Positions 33,374-42,756 of a DNA stretch of 64,000 nucleotides are shown here, one piece after another (the stretch's first letter is position 1; each line of letters opens with the position of its first letter). Made by a program: the position numbers and the translations under genes. Under the pieces are notes generated by a model. It was not told the origin of the DNA, made no database searches, and worked only from the letters and a program-made list of their open reading frames with translations. The stretch comes from Bradyrhizobium sp. CB82 (lineage in GTDB: Bacteria > Pseudomonadota > Alphaproteobacteria > Rhizobiales > Xanthobacteraceae), in contig NZ_CP121650.1 of NCBI RefSeq assembly GCF_029714405.1, forward strand, positions 4,097,001 through 4,161,000, written 5' to 3'.

Positions 33374-34747
33374 TCAGGCGGCGCGTCCCTGTCGTTCGAT
33401 ATCCTGCACCAGCCGCTGCCCCGATCGTGCGAGCAGCTCCTTCTTGGTCTCCAGCCCGTCAACCAGCAGACGGCCATTCCATTTCTTCCAGACGCCACCG
33501 ATCATGACGGCCTCGATATTGGTGAGGCTCGTCTGCATCACCGCGGTGGCGACGGGATCGTGCACCGGGACGAGGTTGAGATCGGAGGTATCGATGATAA
33601 CGAGATCGGCGAGTTTGCCGGGCGTCAGTGAGCCGATCTGGCCGTCGCGGCCGAGCATGCGGGCGCCCTCCAGCGTGATCCAGCGCAGCGCTTCGCGCAC
33701 CGGGATCGTCGTCGTCGCCGGAATGGTGCCGTGGTTCTTGCGGGATTCTGCGTTGTCGAGCGCCCGCTGCATCGACAGCGCGACGCGCGCGGCGGAGAAG
33801 AGATCGCCGGCCAGCACGGATTCGAGGTCGATTCCGATCGAGGGGCGGACGCCGCGCTTCAGGAGTCGTCCCGTGATCGGAAAGCCGTGGCCCTGGATCA
33901 TCTCGTTCTCGGGCGTCACCGAGAAGGAGACGCCGAGATCGACGAGGCGTGCCAGAAGATCATCGGGCAGGTCGTTGCCGTGGACGATATTGACGTTGGG
34001 TCCGGCGAGACCAGCCTCGATCAGCTTCTCCCAGCCACCCGGCGTCTTGGCCGGACCGCCGCCCTGGTGCATCGATGCGATCAGTTTGAGCTCCTGCGCC
34101 AGGCGGAAATCATGCATGGCGACGTCGAGCGTTGAATAGTGCGGGCCTAGAATGGCCAGTCCGAGCGTGACGAGGCCGTCGCGATCGGCGAGGGGCCCCG
34201 CCAGCAACCGCTCGACCTCACGGCGGGGATGCGGGATCTCAGAGAAATGCGGTTCGCCCGGTTTGGGCTCCGGCTTTGGCGAGCCGTGGAAGAAAGCGGC
34301 GCGGATGCCGCTCTCGATCAGGCCGCGCACGGCAGCGTCGGTATGGCCGGGCGTCGGATTGTTGTGGCACCAGTCGACCAGTGTGGTGGTGCCCTGATTG
34401 ATCTGGTTGAGCGCGCCGACGAGGGTCGCGATGTAGATGTCGTCTGGGCGGAACACTGTCGCCAGCCCGGCATGCATGCGGCGGAAATATTCGAGCAGCG
34501 TCCAGTTGGCGGCAAACCCGCGCAAGGCCGTCTGCCAAGTGTGCATATGCGCGTTGATCAGCCCGGGGATGACGATGCGACCGGTGCCGTCGACGATCTC
34601 TGTTTCGGCTGTGCGGCTGCCGAGGTCGATCTTCGGGCGCACCTCGACGATCCGGTTGTCTTCGATCAGCACATCGCCCGTGCGCAGATCGCCGATCGCA
34701 TCGTCCATGCTGATGATGGTTGCGGATCTGATGAGCGTGCGCCGCAT
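33374..34747 (-). CDS. Amidohydrolase, chlorohydrolase/deaminase (AtzB/TrzN/SsnA) type
   Basis: The 457-residue enzyme has the chlorohydrolase layout: beta-sandwich start (STLIRSATIISMDD-like), PGLINAHMHTWQ (His-x-His near residue 67), LIASMHQGGG (about 223), NIVHGNDLPDD (about 253) and SIGIDLESVLAGDLF (about 307-321, with catalytic Asp). Members deaminate or dechlorinate N-rich rings and purine-like compounds. It overlaps nothing but follows maleylacetate reductase by 4 bases, so the two are likely cotranscribed; what ring they share is not evident. Confidence 0.82.
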   Translation of the reverse strand: MRRTLIRSATIISMDDAIGDLRTGDVLIEDNRIVEVRPKIDLGSRTAETEIVDGTGRIVIPGLINAHMHTWQTALRGFAANWTLLEYFRRMHAGLATVFRPDDIYIATLVGALNQINQGTTTLVDWCHNNPTPGHTDAAVRGLIESGIRAAFFHGSPKPEPKPGEPHFSEIPHPRREVERLLAGPLADRDGLVTLGLAILGPHYSTLDVAMHDFRLAQELKLIASMHQGGGPAKTPGGWEKLIEAGLAGPNVNIVHGNDLPDDLLARLVDLGVSFSVTPENEMIQGHGFPITGRLLKRGVRPSIGIDLESVLAGDLFSAARVALSMQRALDNAESRKNHGTIPATTTIPVREALRWITLEGARMLGRDGQIGSLTPGKLADLVIIDTSDLNLVPVHDPVATAVMQTSLTNIEAVMIGGVWKKWNGRLLVDGLETKKELLARSGQRLVQDIERQGRAA

Positions 34748-34751
34748 CGCC

Positions 34752-35831
34752 TCAGGCCGCCGCTTGGGTTGCGGCCGGCGGCTCTCCGGCCCAGGCCCGC
34801 GCGATCAGATCTCGAATGGCATTGCGCTCGAGGGGGCGCGGATTCCAGTAGGCGTTGGTGACTGCGAGATCGGCCGCCTTGTCGATACCACCCTCGGCCA
34901 TGCCGATGTCGCGCAGCGCCAGCTTTGCATGCAGCCGCTTCGCGAGATCGTACAGCCCCCGCGCTGCATCGGCCGCGCCGATTGCGCGCGAAATGCGCAT
35001 CATCGCGTCGGGCACGGCGGGCGCGTTGTAGGCCAGCGCATGCGGCAGCACGATGGTGTGGGTCTCGGCGTGCGGCAGGTCGAACGTGCCGCCGAGCGTG
35101 TGGCAGAGCTTGTGATGCAAGGCCATGCCGACCGTGCCGAGGCAGACGCCGCAGAGCCAGGCGCCGTAGAGCGCCTCGGTCCGCGCTTCGCGGTCGTCGC
35201 TCTTCGCGGCAATGGCGGGCAGGGCACGCGCGAGGGCACGGATGCCTTCTTCCGCCATCAGCGTGGTCACGGGATTGGCGTCGCGCGCGTAAAGCGCTTC
35301 GACCGCATGCGCGATCGCATTGATGCCCGAGGTCGCTGTCAGGCCGACCGGCAGCGTCAAGGTCAGGTCGACATCGTAGATCACGGTCTCCGGCAGTACG
35401 GCCGCATCGCGCACCGTGGTCTTGAGACCATTCTCGGTCTGGCCGACGATCGGCGTCATCTCCGAGCCGGCATAGGTGGTGGGTATGCAGAGCTGGTTGA
35501 CGCCGGTGCGTAAAGCCAACGCCTTGCCAAGGCCCGTGGTCGATCCGCCGCCGAGCGAGACGACGCAGTCGGCCTCGCAAGCCTTCATCGCCGCGAGCGC
35601 CTGCGCGGTGACTTCGACCGGGGTGTGCATGGTGGCGCCGGCAAACAGGCCCGCATAGAGCGGGCCGAGTGCCGCGCCGAGGTTCCTGCCTTGCGCCTCC
35701 TGCTGCGACGTCGTCAGCACCAGCGCGCGCTTGCCGCCGAGCCGCTCGACCTCGGCCTTGGCCGCCGCAAGCGTTCCGCTGCCGAACACGACGCGGCAGG
35801 GGAGGTTTTCAAAGGTGAACGAACCGATCAT
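34752..35831 (-). CDS. Maleylacetate reductase (iron-containing alcohol dehydrogenase family)
   Basis: The 359-residue protein matches maleylacetate reductases: SFTFENLPCRVVFGSGTL start, SLGGGSTTGLGKALAL (NAD(P)-binding, about 93-108), CIPTTYAGSEMTPI (about 118-131) and the metal-binding HHKLCHTLGGTFDLPHAETHTIVLPHA (about 239-265). It reduces maleylacetate to 3-oxoadipate in hydroxyquinol-type aromatic breakdown. ATG 35831 is well supported by the conserved start. Upstream lies a broken Dabb gene in a different arrangement. Confidence 0.87.
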   Translation of the reverse strand: MIGSFTFENLPCRVVFGSGTLAAAKAEVERLGGKRALVLTTSQQEAQGRNLGAALGPLYAGLFAGATMHTPVEVTAQALAAMKACEADCVVSLGGGSTTGLGKALALRTGVNQLCIPTTYAGSEMTPIVGQTENGLKTTVRDAAVLPETVIYDVDLTLTLPVGLTATSGINAIAHAVEALYARDANPVTTLMAEEGIRALARALPAIAAKSDDREARTEALYGAWLCGVCLGTVGMALHHKLCHTLGGTFDLPHAETHTIVLPHALAYNAPAVPDAMMRISRAIGAADAARGLYDLAKRLHAKLALRDIGMAEGGIDKAADLAVTNAYWNPRPLERNAIRDLIARAWAGEPPAATQAAA

Positions 35832-35859
35832 GCGGCGTCTCTTTGATGGGATAATCGAC

Positions 35860-36086
35860 CTAAAAGCGGCCGGTGCGCAAGTCGCCAAGCGCCTCGCGCA
35901 CGCGCAGGTGCTCCGGATGGGTCGCATAGGGGCAAGCGCGGTCTGGTCGGCGAATTCGGAGAACAGCACGACGTTGCAGGCGTAGTCGACATCACTGACG
36001 TCGAGGCCGACCCCGAGATGGGCGAGGCCGTCGATCCGGCCCCTCAGGCCCTCGAACAGGCCGATGACCGCCGCTCGCTGTCCGAT
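35860..36086 (-). pseudogene. Truncated and frameshifted Dabb (stress-responsive alpha/beta barrel) gene
   Basis: The minus strand reads FEGLRGRIDGLAHLGVGLDV and DYACNVVLFSEFADQTALA, then after a one-base frameshift near 35938 continues in another frame as YATHPEHLRVREALGDL, stopping at a TAG (35862-35860) where Dabb proteins usually read Gln-Val-Asp-Tyr-Pro. The usual N-terminal strand (I-R-H-x-V-x-F/W) is missing because the sequence is cut at about 36070, inside the beginning of the MarR gene on the other strand. Confidence 0.7.
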
Positions 36087-36461
36087 CACGGCCTGTCATA
36101 TGCGACCGCGATTCCGCTCATGGTGCTGTCGAGGCAGGGAACTTCGGTGCGTCAGGGCATGCTCGCCGACGAATTGGGGATCGAGGGACCTTCCCTGGTG
36201 CGGCTGATCGATCTGCTCGAGATCGAGGGTCTGGTAGAACGCCGCGAGGATCGGGCCGACCGGCGTGCCAAAACGCTACACCTCACAGCAATTGGTAAAG
36301 CCAAGGTCGAGGAAACCAACCGCGTCCTGCGCCGGGTGCGGGCGAGACTGCTCAAGGATATCGGAGCCGAGGAACTTGCGATAACCTTCACGACGCTCCA
36401 GCGCATCGAACAGCGCGCCAGCCGCCTGCATGACGCGAAGACTGGTTCAGAGTCGAAATAA
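36018..36461 (+). CDS. MarR family regulator with lost or replaced N-terminus
   Basis: From about residue 17 the frame is a good MarR protein: DHGLSYATAIPLMVLSRQG, then the winged helix RQGMLADELGIEGPSLVRLIDLLEIEGLVERRED and DRRAKTLHLT. The first helix that MarR proteins use for dimerisation is absent; the 17 preceding residues come from the reverse complement of the Dabb remnant. So a deletion seems to have removed both starts. It may be translated from ATG 36018 as a chimera or from an internal start, or be non-functional. It lies 2 bases before the exporter gene, matching AaeR-like control of efflux. Confidence 0.6.
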   Translation: MGEAVDPAPQALEQADDRRSLSDHGLSYATAIPLMVLSRQGTSVRQGMLADELGIEGPSLVRLIDLLEIEGLVERREDRADRRAKTLHLTAIGKAKVEETNRVLRRVRARLLKDIGAEELAITFTTLQRIEQRASRLHDAKTGSESK

Positions 36462-36463
36462 TC

Positions 36464-38509
36464 ATGCGTGTTGATGAGCCGTTCCTTGTCCGCCACGCGG
36501 ACCTAATCTTTGCTTTGAAGACGTTTGCCGCGTCGATGCTGGCGCTCGTCATCGCGCTATGGATGGACCTGCCGCGGCCCTATTGGGCGATGGCAACCGT
36601 CTACATCACCTCGCAGCCGCTCGCCGGCGCCACCAGCTCGAAGGCGTTCTTCCGCGTGATAGGAACGCTGGTCGGAGCCACGGCGACGGTGGCCATAGTA
36701 CCCAATCTCGTCGACGCGCCGGAACTGCTCTGTCTCGCAATCGCATTGTGGGTCGGTCTTTGTCTTTATGTCTCGCTGCTCGACGGCACGCCGCGCAGCT
36801 ATCTCTTCATGCTGGCCGGCTACACGGTTGCGCTGATCGGCTTTCCCTCCGTCTCCGACCCCGGAAACATCTTTGACACCGCGCTTTCGCGCATGGAGGA
36901 GATCTCGCTCGGCATCATCTGTGCGAGCCTCGTCTCGACCGTCGTGTTTCCCCGCAGCGTCGCGCCGGCCGTCGCCGCGCGCGTCGACAACTGGCTCCGG
37001 GACGCGCGCCGCCTCAGCCACGACACACTGCTCGGTCGCGGCACCGACGAAGCACGCCGCACGCTCCGGCTGCGCCTTGCCACCGACATCGTCGAGATCG
37101 ATACGCTCGCGGTCCATCTCGGCTATGACCGCCTGGCGGACGCCGAGGCCGTCACAGGCCTGCGTGAAATCCGGTTGCGGATGCTGATGCTCTTGCCGGT
37201 GATCGCCTCGATCGAGGATCGGCTGGCCGCGCTTGGCGAACGGGGTCTCCAGGCGCAGCCCGAACTGAACCGCCTTCTTGGGGATCTCGGCACATGGGTG
37301 TTGGAGGACTCGCGGCGGCCGGCCGGGCCGATCCGCGCCACGATCGAGGCGCGGCAGGCGGCGCTGGACGGCAACGCCTCCTGGGAGCGGATCATAACGA
37401 CCAGCCTCCTGTCGCGATTGCGCGAGCTTGTCGATCTCTCCCGTGACTGCCGCGCGTTGAGCGAGGCGATCGCCGCGGGCCGCAGGATTTCGACGGTCGA
37501 TCTCGTCTTCCGTCCCGAGGCTGATGCTGCGGCCGTGCGTCATCGCGACCGCGGCCTGGCGCTGTGGTCGGCGGCCGGTGCCGTCATCGCCATCCTGATC
37601 TGTTGCGCCTTCTGGATCGGGACCGGCTGGCCGGATGGCGCCTCGGCGCCGATGATGGCGGCAGTGGCTTGTTGCTTCTTCGCCGCCCAGGACGATCCCG
37701 CGCGCTTCATCCGCAGCTTTGGCCTGTGGTCGCTGGTCGCGATCGTCGTGGTCGCGATCTACCTCTTCGCGCTGGTGCCCGCGATCTCCCATATCGAGGT
37801 CCTGATCGTCGCGCTGGCGCCGACCTTCCTGCTCTATGGCCTCCTGATCGCGCGGCCTGCGACGACGGGCGCCGGCATGGCGCTCGCCGCGAACACGGCG
37901 ACGCTGCTCGCGCTGCAATCGACCTACAGCGCGGATTTTGCCGCCTATGCCAATTCCGCGCTCGCATTTTTCATCGGCGTCGTCGTTGCCGAGCTCGTGA
38001 CCCGGATCGCGCGCGGGGTGGGAGCGGAGTGGGTCGCCAAGCGTCTGGTGCTGTCGAGTTGGAAGACGCTGGCGGTCGCCGCCGAGCGCCGCGGCAAGCA
38101 CGATCGCGCGGAATTCGCGGGCCTGATGCTGCACCGGATGGGATTGCTCGTGCAGCGTATCGCCTTCGTTTCGGAGGCCGACCGTCGCGATACCGAGAGC
38201 CTGGCACAGCTGCGCATCGGACTCAACATCATACACCTCAGGCGGGCTCGCTACGGGATCGCAGCATCCACGCTCTTCGTTCTGGACGATATGCTGGATC
38301 AACTCGCCGCCGCATTCCGCCGCTATGTCGGCGGCGGCATGCCGCCCGAGCTGCTCGCGCGCATCGACGCTGCGCTTGCTGCGGCCGTCGAGGATCCCAA
38401 CCCGCAGGCGCGGGAGGACGCGCTGCTCGGGCTCGTCGGCATCCGGCGCGGACTGTTTCCGGAGGCGCCGGCCTATCGCCCGCAGCGAGGGGAGAGCTTT
38501 GCGGCATGA
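36464..38509 (+). CDS. FUSC-type aromatic acid exporter permease (AaeB-like)
   Basis: A 681-residue membrane protein with two hydrophobic clusters, each of about five to six segments (about 17-165 and 360-510), separated by a long soluble region. The RPYWAMATVYITSQP segment near residue 37 and the second DGASAPMMAAVACCFFAAQDDPA near 390 are the FUSC repeats. AaeB-type proteins export hydroxylated aromatic acids with a membrane fusion partner. It overlaps the DUF1656 gene (ATGA), and that overlaps the HlyD gene, giving a three-gene efflux unit. Confidence 0.88.
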   Translation: MRVDEPFLVRHADLIFALKTFAASMLALVIALWMDLPRPYWAMATVYITSQPLAGATSSKAFFRVIGTLVGATATVAIVPNLVDAPELLCLAIALWVGLCLYVSLLDGTPRSYLFMLAGYTVALIGFPSVSDPGNIFDTALSRMEEISLGIICASLVSTVVFPRSVAPAVAARVDNWLRDARRLSHDTLLGRGTDEARRTLRLRLATDIVEIDTLAVHLGYDRLADAEAVTGLREIRLRMLMLLPVIASIEDRLAALGERGLQAQPELNRLLGDLGTWVLEDSRRPAGPIRATIEARQAALDGNASWERIITTSLLSRLRELVDLSRDCRALSEAIAAGRRISTVDLVFRPEADAAAVRHRDRGLALWSAAGAVIAILICCAFWIGTGWPDGASAPMMAAVACCFFAAQDDPARFIRSFGLWSLVAIVVVAIYLFALVPAISHIEVLIVALAPTFLLYGLLIARPATTGAGMALAANTATLLALQSTYSADFAAYANSALAFFIGVVVAELVTRIARGVGAEWVAKRLVLSSWKTLAVAAERRGKHDRAEFAGLMLHRMGLLVQRIAFVSEADRRDTESLAQLRIGLNIIHLRRARYGIAASTLFVLDDMLDQLAAAFRRYVGGGMPPELLARIDAALAAAVEDPNPQAREDALLGLVGIRRGLFPEAPAYRPQRGESFAA

Positions 38510-38712
38510 GGTACGAGATCGACATTTACGGCGTGCTCGTCCCGGCGCTGCTCTTGTGGCTGATCGTGGCGTTTGCGCTCAGCGCTCTCTTGCGCAGGCT
38601 GATGCAGCGCATCGGCCTCTACCGGCTGGTCTGGCATCGCGCGCTGTTCAATTTCGCGCTGTTCGTCTGCATTCTTGGCGGCGTCGTGTATCTTTCGGAG
38701 TTTCTGCCATGA
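38506..38712 (+). CDS. DUF1656 small membrane protein of the exporter
   Basis: The 68-residue protein has two hydrophobic segments (about 10-28 and 45-65) and the typical MRYEIDIYGVLVPALL beginning of DUF1656 (AaeX-like) proteins that accompany AaeA/AaeB pumps. It overlaps both neighbours by 4 bases, so its synthesis is coupled to them. Precise function in the pump is unknown. Confidence 0.85.
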   Translation: MRYEIDIYGVLVPALLLWLIVAFALSALLRRLMQRIGLYRLVWHRALFNFALFVCILGGVVYLSEFLP

Positions 38713-39575
38713 GGGGGAATTTCGCCTGGCTCGGCCGGGTTGCCTTGACGGTGCTTGTGGTCGTTGCGGCGATCGCCGTCGGCCGCGGGCTTTGGGCCTA
38801 CTACATGGAGGCGCCGTGGACGCGCGACGGGCGCGTCCGCGCCGACGTGGTCCAGGTTGCGCCCGACGTGTCAGGTTTCGTCACGGAAGTTCTGGTCAAG
38901 GACAACCAGAAGGTTCACCGCGGCGACGTCCTCTTCCGCATCGATCGGGAGCGCTTTGCGCTGGCGCTGCAACAGGCCGACGCAGCGTTGGCCGGCCATC
39001 GCGCCACGCTCGACCAGGCCAATGCCGACCTGAAGCGCTACAGCGCGCTGACCACCGACGCGGTCTCGCAGCAGAAGCAGGAGCAGGTGCTGGCCACGCA
39101 GTTGCAGGCCAAGGCGACCTACGATCAGGCGGTCGCCGACCGTGCAGTGGCCCAGCTCAATCTCGATCGCAGCGACGTGCGGGCCTCGGTGAACGGCGTC
39201 ATCACCAACATGGACTTGCGGCCGGGCGCCTATGTGACGGCCGGCAAGGGCGTGATGGCGCTGGTCGACACCGACACGCTGCATGTCGAGGGTTATTTCG
39301 AGGAGACCAAGCTCGCGCGCATCCGCATTGGCGACAAGGCGCAGATCCGCCTGATGGGTGAACCCGTCAGGCTCGCCGGCCGCGTCGAAAGCATCGCTGC
39401 AGGCATCGAGGATCGCGACCGCGCCGCGGGCGCGAATTTGCTCGCCAACGTCAACCCGACCTTCAGCTGGGTGCGTCTGGCGCAGCGCGTTCCCGTGCGG
39501 ATCGCGCTCGACCAGATCCCCGACAACGTCGCACTCGTCGCCGGCCGCTCGGCGACCGTCGAGGTGCTGAACTAA
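38709..39575 (+). CDS. HlyD-family periplasmic adaptor (AaeA-like)
   Basis: The 288-residue membrane fusion protein has one N-terminal anchor (about 7-30), then APWTRDGRVRADVVQVAPDVSGFV (lipoyl/barrel entry, about 36-60), a short coiled hairpin (about 88-150) and the DLRPGAYVTAGKGVMALVD return (about 170-190). These adaptors link an inner-membrane pump to the outer membrane. With FUSC and DUF1656 it forms a complete AaeAB-type pump; an outer-membrane channel is not encoded nearby. Confidence 0.88.
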   Translation: MRGNFAWLGRVALTVLVVVAAIAVGRGLWAYYMEAPWTRDGRVRADVVQVAPDVSGFVTEVLVKDNQKVHRGDVLFRIDRERFALALQQADAALAGHRATLDQANADLKRYSALTTDAVSQQKQEQVLATQLQAKATYDQAVADRAVAQLNLDRSDVRASVNGVITNMDLRPGAYVTAGKGVMALVDTDTLHVEGYFEETKLARIRIGDKAQIRLMGEPVRLAGRVESIAAGIEDRDRAAGANLLANVNPTFSWVRLAQRVPVRIALDQIPDNVALVAGRSATVEVLN

Positions 39576-39652
39576 CGTTGCGCATCCCCTCTTTTGTGGG
39601 CTAACTGGTCTGAATTGTCGGAAGAGCAACGTCCGCGGCGGAGGAAGCATCG

Positions 39653-41512
39653 ATGTCATTGGACAATCACAAGACCGGCACAACCGGCGCATCCAACATC
39701 GACATCGCAACGCTCCGTGCGCGCTATCGCGACGAGCGCGACCGGCGTCTGCGCGCCGAGGGCAAGGCGCAATATGTCGAGATGACCGGCGAATTCGGCC
39801 ACTATCTCGACGATCCCTGGGCCGATCCCGGCTTTGCGCGGCAGGCAATCAGCGAGGAAACGGAGGTCGTCGTGGTCGGAGGGGGCTTCGGTGGCCTGTT
39901 GTGCGGTGCGCGCTTGCGCGAGGCCGGCATCGACGATTTCCGCATCGTGGAAAAGGCCGCGGATTTCGGCGGCACCTGGTACTGGAATCGCTATCCGGGC
40001 GCCGCCTGCGACACCGAGAGCTACATCTATCTGCCGCTGCTGGAAGAGACCGGTTACATGCCCGTGCGAAAATATGCGCGCGCGCCCGAGATCTATCAGC
40101 ACTCGCGCCGGATCGGCCGCCATTTTGACCTCTACGGGCGCGCAGTGTTCCAGACCGTCGTCTCGCGGATGGAATGGCGGGAAGAGGAGGCGCGCTGGCT
40201 GGTCGAGACGGATCGCGGTGACAAGATCCGCGCCCGCTTCGTCATTCTTGCCGGCGGGCCGCTCAGCCGGCCGAAGCTGCCGGGAATTCCCGGCATCGAG
40301 AGTTTCAAAGGCCACAGCTTTCACACCAGCCGCTGGGACTATGCCTATACCGGCGGCACCGCGGAGGGTGCGCTGACGGGACTGGCCGAAAAGCGCGTCG
40401 GCATCATCGGCACCGGTGCGACTGCCGTGCAGTGCGTGCCGCATCTCGGGCGTTCGGCAAAGGAGCTCTACGTCTTCCAGCGCACGCCGTCCGCAATTGG
40501 GGTGCGCGACGACCGGCCGACAGATGACATTTGGGCGAAGAGCTTGAAGCGCGGCTGGCAACGCGAGCGCATGGACAACTTTACGGCTGTGATCTCCGGC
40601 GAGCCGTTCGAGGAGGATCTGGTGCAGGACGGCTGGACCGGCCTGCTCGGCGAAATCCTGCTCGCGCCTCGCCGTCAGCCGGAGCCCGTGACCTCGCTCG
40701 AGCAGGTTCTCAAGGTGATCGAGCAGGCCGATTACCGGAAGATGGAAGAGATCCGCGCCCGCGTCGATGCCGTGGTGGAGGACCCCGCAACGGCCGAAGC
40801 GTTAAAGCCCTGGTACAAGGCGTTCTGCAAGCGGCCGTGCTTCCACGACGAATATCTCGACACCTTCAATCGTCCAAATGTGCATCTGGTCGACACCAAG
40901 GGCCACGGCGTCGAGCGGATCACCGAAAATGCCGTTGTCGCGGGCGGTAAGGCTTATGAGCTCGACTGCCTGATCTATGCCAGCGGTTTTGAGGTCGGCA
41001 CCGACTATGCCCGCCGCATGGGATTTGAACTCTATGGCCGCGGCGGCCTCAGCCTGACCGAGCGCTGGCGCGAGGGCGTGAAGACCATGCACGGCTTCTA
41101 CAGCCGCGGCTTTCCCAACTGCTTCCTGATCGTCACCGTGCAGGCCGGCCAGAGCGCCAACTTCCCGCATATCATCGACGAGCAGTCGCGCCACATCGCC
41201 TATGTGATCAAGGAGGCGCGCACGCGCGGGGTGCGGACGCTGGAGCCGACGCTCGCCGCCGAGAACGCCTGGGTCGAGGAGGTCGTGAAGGCCGCGATCG
41301 GCCGGCAGACCTATCTCGCCGAATGCACCCCCGGCTATTACAACAACGAAGGCGTGTTCGATCCGATCGCCGCGCGCAACAGCCAGTATTGGCGCGGGCC
41401 GGTGGCGTTCCTGCGGCTGCTCGACAAGTGGCGCAAGGAGGGCAATCTGGAGGGACTGGAATTGACCCATGCGACCGCTGCCGGGACCGGCAGCTCTCCG
41501 GTGCCGGCTTGA
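39653..41512 (+). CDS. Flavin monooxygenase of Baeyer-Villiger type
   Basis: The 619-residue enzyme has an FAD-binding [21 protein letters not shown] (about 65-85), NADPH-binding [12 protein letters not shown] (about 249-260) and between them [13 protein letters not shown] (about 218-230), a close form of the Baeyer-Villiger fingerprint F-x-G-x3-H-x3-W-D. It should insert oxygen next to a ketone or oxidise a related group using NADPH. The N-terminal 60 residues before the Rossmann fold are an extension seen in some cyclohexanone- or phenylacetone-type relatives. The substrate is unknown. Confidence 0.88.
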   Translation: MSLDNHKTGTTGASNIDIATLRARYRDERDRRLRAEGKAQYVEMTGEFGHYLDDPWADPGFARQAISEETEVVVVGGGFGGLLCGARLREAGIDDFRIVEKAADFGGTWYWNRYPGAACDTESYIYLPLLEETGYMPVRKYARAPEIYQHSRRIGRHFDLYGRAVFQTVVSRMEWREEEARWLVETDRGDKIRARFVILAGGPLSRPKLPGIPGIESFKGHSFHTSRWDYAYTGGTAEGALTGLAEKRVGIIGTGATAVQCVPHLGRSAKELYVFQRTPSAIGVRDDRPTDDIWAKSLKRGWQRERMDNFTAVISGEPFEEDLVQDGWTGLLGEILLAPRRQPEPVTSLEQVLKVIEQADYRKMEEIRARVDAVVEDPATAEALKPWYKAFCKRPCFHDEYLDTFNRPNVHLVDTKGHGVERITENAVVAGGKAYELDCLIYASGFEVGTDYARRMGFELYGRGGLSLTERWREGVKTMHGFYSRGFPNCFLIVTVQAGQSANFPHIIDEQSRHIAYVIKEARTRGVRTLEPTLAAENAWVEEVVKAAIGRQTYLAECTPGYYNNEGVFDPIAARNSQYWRGPVAFLRLLDKWRKEGNLEGLELTHATAAGTGSSPVPA

Positions 41513-41700
41513 GCGGCGTAGCCCCGACGCTGAGCGGCGCGACGCGGCTCTATGTCATCGTCGGCGATCCCATCGCCCAGGTGCGCTCGCCCGCAGGGCT
41601 CACAGCCGCGTTCGCCGCGCGTGGGGGCATCACGGCGACTGGTACCGACATGTATCGGCAGCAGCAGAGCATCATGGTGGATTTTCTGCTCGGCGGTTGA
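41509..41700 (+). pseudogene. Internally deleted shikimate dehydrogenase (AroE) remnant
   Basis: A frame that opens at TTG 41509, overlapping the monooxygenase stop, reads TRLYVIVGDPIAQVRSPAGL and AAFAARG, the start of AroE-type proteins, then jumps at about 41630 to GTDMYRQQQSIMVDFLLG, which resembles the very end of AroE-like proteins (the Q-x4-M-x-D-F-L-L helix). About 200 residues of the middle are gone with the frame kept open, giving only 63 residues. The substrate loop and NADP site are missing, so it cannot be an enzyme. Confidence 0.6.
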
Positions 41701-41853
41701 CCTCGCGAATGTCAAGCGTCGAGCAGCGTGCGGTTTGCGCGCGGCGGGGCTTGAGCGATCGGAGCAGGCGTAGGATCATGCCGTGAAGGCAGGCGAATGC
41801 CGGCAATTGGTTGATTGCGAGCAGGGCGGATGCCCCGGAACAGAGGAACGAAA

Positions 41854-42654
41854 ATGAACAGGGGCAGAGTTGCAACGGCCGCGCTCGGCGTGATCGCACT
41901 GTTCGCACATCTCGCGACGGCCGGCGCTGCGCAATGCGGCAACGGGCCCGGCGGTTTTGAAGGCTGGAAGCGCGAGTTCGGCGAGGAGGCCCGTGGCAAG
42001 GGCATCGGCGCGACAGGCGTCGGCGCGTTGATGCAGGTCAATTACGCGAGTGCGACAATTGCGGCCGATCGCAGCCAGCGCAGTTTTTCGCTCTCCCTCG
42101 AGCAATTCCTGGCCAAGCGCGGCGCCTCGACCATCGTGGCGCGCGGACGCTCGCTCAAGCAATCGCAGGCCGCACTGTTTGCCTCGATCCAGCAGCGCTA
42201 TGGCGTGCCGCCGGGGCCGCTGATCGCGATCTGGGGCATGGAGACCGGATTCGGCAGCCAGCGCGGCAATCAGAACATGCTATCCTCGATCGCGACGCTC
42301 GCCTATGACTGCCGCCGTCCGGAGTTCTTCACCGATCAGCTCTATGCGGCGCTGAAACTGATCGACCGCGGCGCGCTGTCGCCCGCGCAACGCGGCTCCA
42401 TGCATGGCGAGGTCGGCCAGACCCAGTTCATGCCCAAGAACATCCTGGCCTATGGCACCGGGAATCTCGACGTTGCCGCCAATGCGCTGAATTCGACCGC
42501 GAATTTTCTGAGGGCCCATGGCTGGCGCGCCGGCGCCGGCTACCAGCCGGGCGAGCCGAACTTTGCGGCCATTGAAGCCTGGAATGCCGCCGGCGTCTAC
42601 CAGAAGGCGATCGCGCTGATGGGGCGGCAGATCGATGGGGAAGGGGCGCGATAG
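41854..42654 (+). CDS. Lytic murein transglycosylase (SLT_2 / MltB-like)
   Basis: The 266-residue precursor has a signal peptide (about 1-27, AGA-AQ cleavage) and the MltB-like catalytic domain: QRYGVPPGPLIAIWGMETGFGSQRGNQ (about 120-147; the catalytic Glu is in GMETGFG), GEVGQTQFMPKNILAYG (about 189-205). It cleaves peptidoglycan between MurNAc and GlcNAc in the periplasm. ATG 41854 is preferred over 41815 because the signal peptide begins there. Confidence 0.87.
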   Translation: MNRGRVATAALGVIALFAHLATAGAAQCGNGPGGFEGWKREFGEEARGKGIGATGVGALMQVNYASATIAADRSQRSFSLSLEQFLAKRGASTIVARGRSLKQSQAALFASIQQRYGVPPGPLIAIWGMETGFGSQRGNQNMLSSIATLAYDCRRPEFFTDQLYAALKLIDRGALSPAQRGSMHGEVGQTQFMPKNILAYGTGNLDVAANALNSTANFLRAHGWRAGAGYQPGEPNFAAIEAWNAAGVYQKAIALMGRQIDGEGAR

Positions 42655-42663
42655 CACCCCGTC

Positions 42664-42756
42664 TCAGGAGTGTGAGGTGCGGTAGGCGTCGAGCGCGTGC
42701 GCTGCAAAAACGCCGATGCTGCAAAGGGCGAGGAGGCCGGAGATCAGCTCGATCAT
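42664..42756 (-). CDS. Tiny 30-aa membrane protein
   Basis: A 30-residue frame: a hydrophobic helix (ISGLLALCSIGVFAAHAL, residues 5-22) and a short polar tail, like a single-pass micropeptide. Its ATG overlaps the stop of the equally small gene upstream (ATGA). Length and composition resemble KdpF-like or accessory micropeptides, but no kdp genes are here. Unknown function. Confidence 0.45.
   Translation of the reverse strand: MIELISGLLALCSIGVFAAHALDAYRTSHS

Noticed and set aside
36557..38302. 581-residue minus-strand frame opposite the FUSC gene
   Set aside because: Same kind of shadow; the plus strand has two FUSC repeats and coupled downstream genes.
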